Positions 18,117 to 18,967 of a stretch of DNA of 18,967 nucleotides are shown piece after piece (positions within the stretch are counted from its first letter, which is position 1; each line of letters starts with the position of its first letter). The notes under the pieces are model-generated. The model was given only the letters and a program-made list of their open reading frames with translations. It ran no database searches and was not told the DNA's origin. The stretch comes from Coxiellaceae bacterium (GTDB taxonomy: Bacteria; Pseudomonadota; Gammaproteobacteria; GCA-013414725). Made by a program: the position numbers and the translations under genes. The DNA lies in NCBI GenBank assembly GCA_013414725.1, contig CP058706.1:604498-623464 (forward strand), read 5' to 3'.

Positions 18117-18240
18117 GGGGTCAGACCCAGATATGGGATTTAATAATAGGCGTTTGATTTGAAGAAACATTTGTCGTTCAACGCTTAAATCTAGACCACT
18201 TCATTCTTGTCCTATAATCCCAATATCTGGGTCTGACCCC
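18117..18240. repeat. GGGGTCAGACCC-tipped palindromic element
   Basis: Arms GGGGTCAGACCCAGATATGG (18117-18138) and the inverse at 18218-18240 (CCAATATCTGGGTCTGACCC) enclose about 79 nt. They differ by one inserted base. The tip itself is a small palindrome. The element begins 14 bp after the deacetylase stop and could act as its transcript end. Confidence 0.75.
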
Positions 18241-18485
18241 ATTATTGGGATTAGTGCTAAGTTTTGATTCGTATAAAAATATCAATTTCTCCTGCAGCGC
18301 GATCTAGAATACAGTCTTTTGGGTTAGATATTTTTGGATGGAAATAGCCTCCAGATATTAATAAATATATGCTATGATTATTTTTTACTTAGGGGATTTT
18401 TAAAAATTTGACACTTGTTGTTGTCTAGAATAGTGTCAAGTAGCGACGGGTACTTTACTCTCTAATCAATCCGCAGGATGCCACC
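18241..18485 (+). promoter_or_regulatory. Spacer with possible msrBA promoter
   Basis: No coding sequence is supported in this AT-rich stretch. A perfect TTGACA lies near 18409 with a weak -10 (TAGTGT) at 17-nt spacing, about 50 bp before ATG 18486. TATGAT near 18372 is another candidate -10. Confidence 0.35.
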
Positions 18486-18967
18486 ATGATCAATAAACAA
18501 GCCAGTTTAGCACCGGAACTCTTGAAAATCATTCATGATAAAGGTACAGAATATCCTTTTACTGGGTCATACAATGACTTTGACCAACCAGGTACATACT
18601 TATGTAGACAATGTGGTTTAGCGCTGTTTAGGTCTGACTCTAAGTTTCATTCAGGATGCGGTTGGCCTAGTTTTGACAAAGAAATCGCTGGAAATGTTTT
18701 ACGACAAAACGATGCTGATGGACACCGTATAGAAATTTTATGCCAACGTTGCAATGCTCATTTAGGCCATGTGTTCACTGGAGAGGGTTTTACTTCACTG
18801 AATACTAGGCACTGTGTTAATGCGGCTAGTCTCGATTACGTGCCAAGTATGGATGTGTTAGATACTGACGAAGCCATATTTGCTGGTGGCTGTTTTTGGG
18901 GTGTCGAATATTATTTTAAAAAATTACCCGGCGTCCTCAAAGTTGAATCCGGCTATACCGGCGGACT
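18486..18967 (+). CDS. msrBA: Fused methionine sulfoxide reductase MsrB-MsrA (partial)
   Basis: ATG 18486 has AGGA 7 nt upstream; 160 residues are visible before the edge. Residues 1-122 are a complete MsrB domain: zinc cysteines at 40/43 (CRQC) and 86/89 (CQRC), SGCGWPSF near 57-63, and the catalytic Cys110 in [10 protein letters not shown]. After a short linker, residues 129-160 begin an MsrA domain with [15 protein letters not shown] (catalytic Cys136) and VESGYTGG. MsrB reduces the R and MsrA the S epimer of methionine sulfoxide, repairing oxidised proteins with thioredoxin. No signal peptide is seen, so the protein is cytosolic. The B-then-A order differs from the A-then-B order of PilB-type fusions. 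The frame is intact. Confidence 0.93.
   Translation, partial: MINKQASLAPELLKIIHDKGTEYPFTGSYNDFDQPGTYLCRQCGLALFRSDSKFHSGCGWPSFDKEIAGNVLRQNDADGHRIEILCQRCNAHLGHVFTGEGFTSLNTRHCVNAASLDYVPSMDVLDTDEAIFAGGCFWGVEYYFKKLPGVLKVESGYTGG

Noticed and set aside
1..18967. tRNA, rRNA or riboswitch genes
   Set aside because: No T-loop, rRNA or recognisable riboswitch core was seen on reading either strand; short divergent RNAs cannot be excluded.

Overview
The window comes from an AT-rich gammaproteobacterium that looks like a host-associated member of the Legionellales (Legionella, Coxiella, Berkiella or Aquicella type). This rests on a set of eukaryotic-like proteins of the kind these bacteria inject into host cells: an F-box/RCC1-repeat protein, an F-box protein with membrane segments, and a giant helical-repeat/SET/ankyrin protein. 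An inverse autotransporter and many small palindromic repeats fit the same picture. No phage, conjugation or transposase gene was recognised.

Layout: 1-639 (-) is an alpha/beta hydrolase cut by the window edge. 643-997 holds a DUF971 remnant broken by a palindromic element. 998-2903 (-) is an F-box/RCC1 propeller protein. 2904-3790 is a gene relic chopped up by nested palindromic elements. 3865-4888 (+) is an F-box membrane protein. 5403-5786 (+) is a DUF6632-like membrane protein, with two copies of a 195-206 bp MITE-like element nearby. 6576-8724 (+) is an inverse autotransporter with a good terminator. 8880-about 10114 (-) is a possible ChaN/EreA/TIKI-fold effector. About 10427-15604 (-) is the giant SET/ankyrin protein, with a PmrA-like box in front. 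15681-about 16056 (-) is a C-terminal remnant of comEC. 16154-17011 (-) is a subclass B3 metallo-beta-lactamase. 17248/17285-18102 (+) is a polysaccharide deacetylase. 18486 to the edge (+) is a fused MsrB-MsrA reductase.

Two patterns cut across the window. First, every effector-like gene, the autotransporter and the comEC remnant are split by single-base frameshifts, and most are repaired by adding one base to an A, T, G or C run. The hydrolase, DUF6632, lactamase and MsrBA frames are clean. This could be uncorrected long-read error, early gene decay, or slippage-dependent expression. Second, a family of short palindromes with GGGTCA-like tips but different stems sits at the break points of several gene remnants.

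The split genes are given here as single loci spanning their frameshifts. All functions are inferred from motifs read by eye; no database search was possible.
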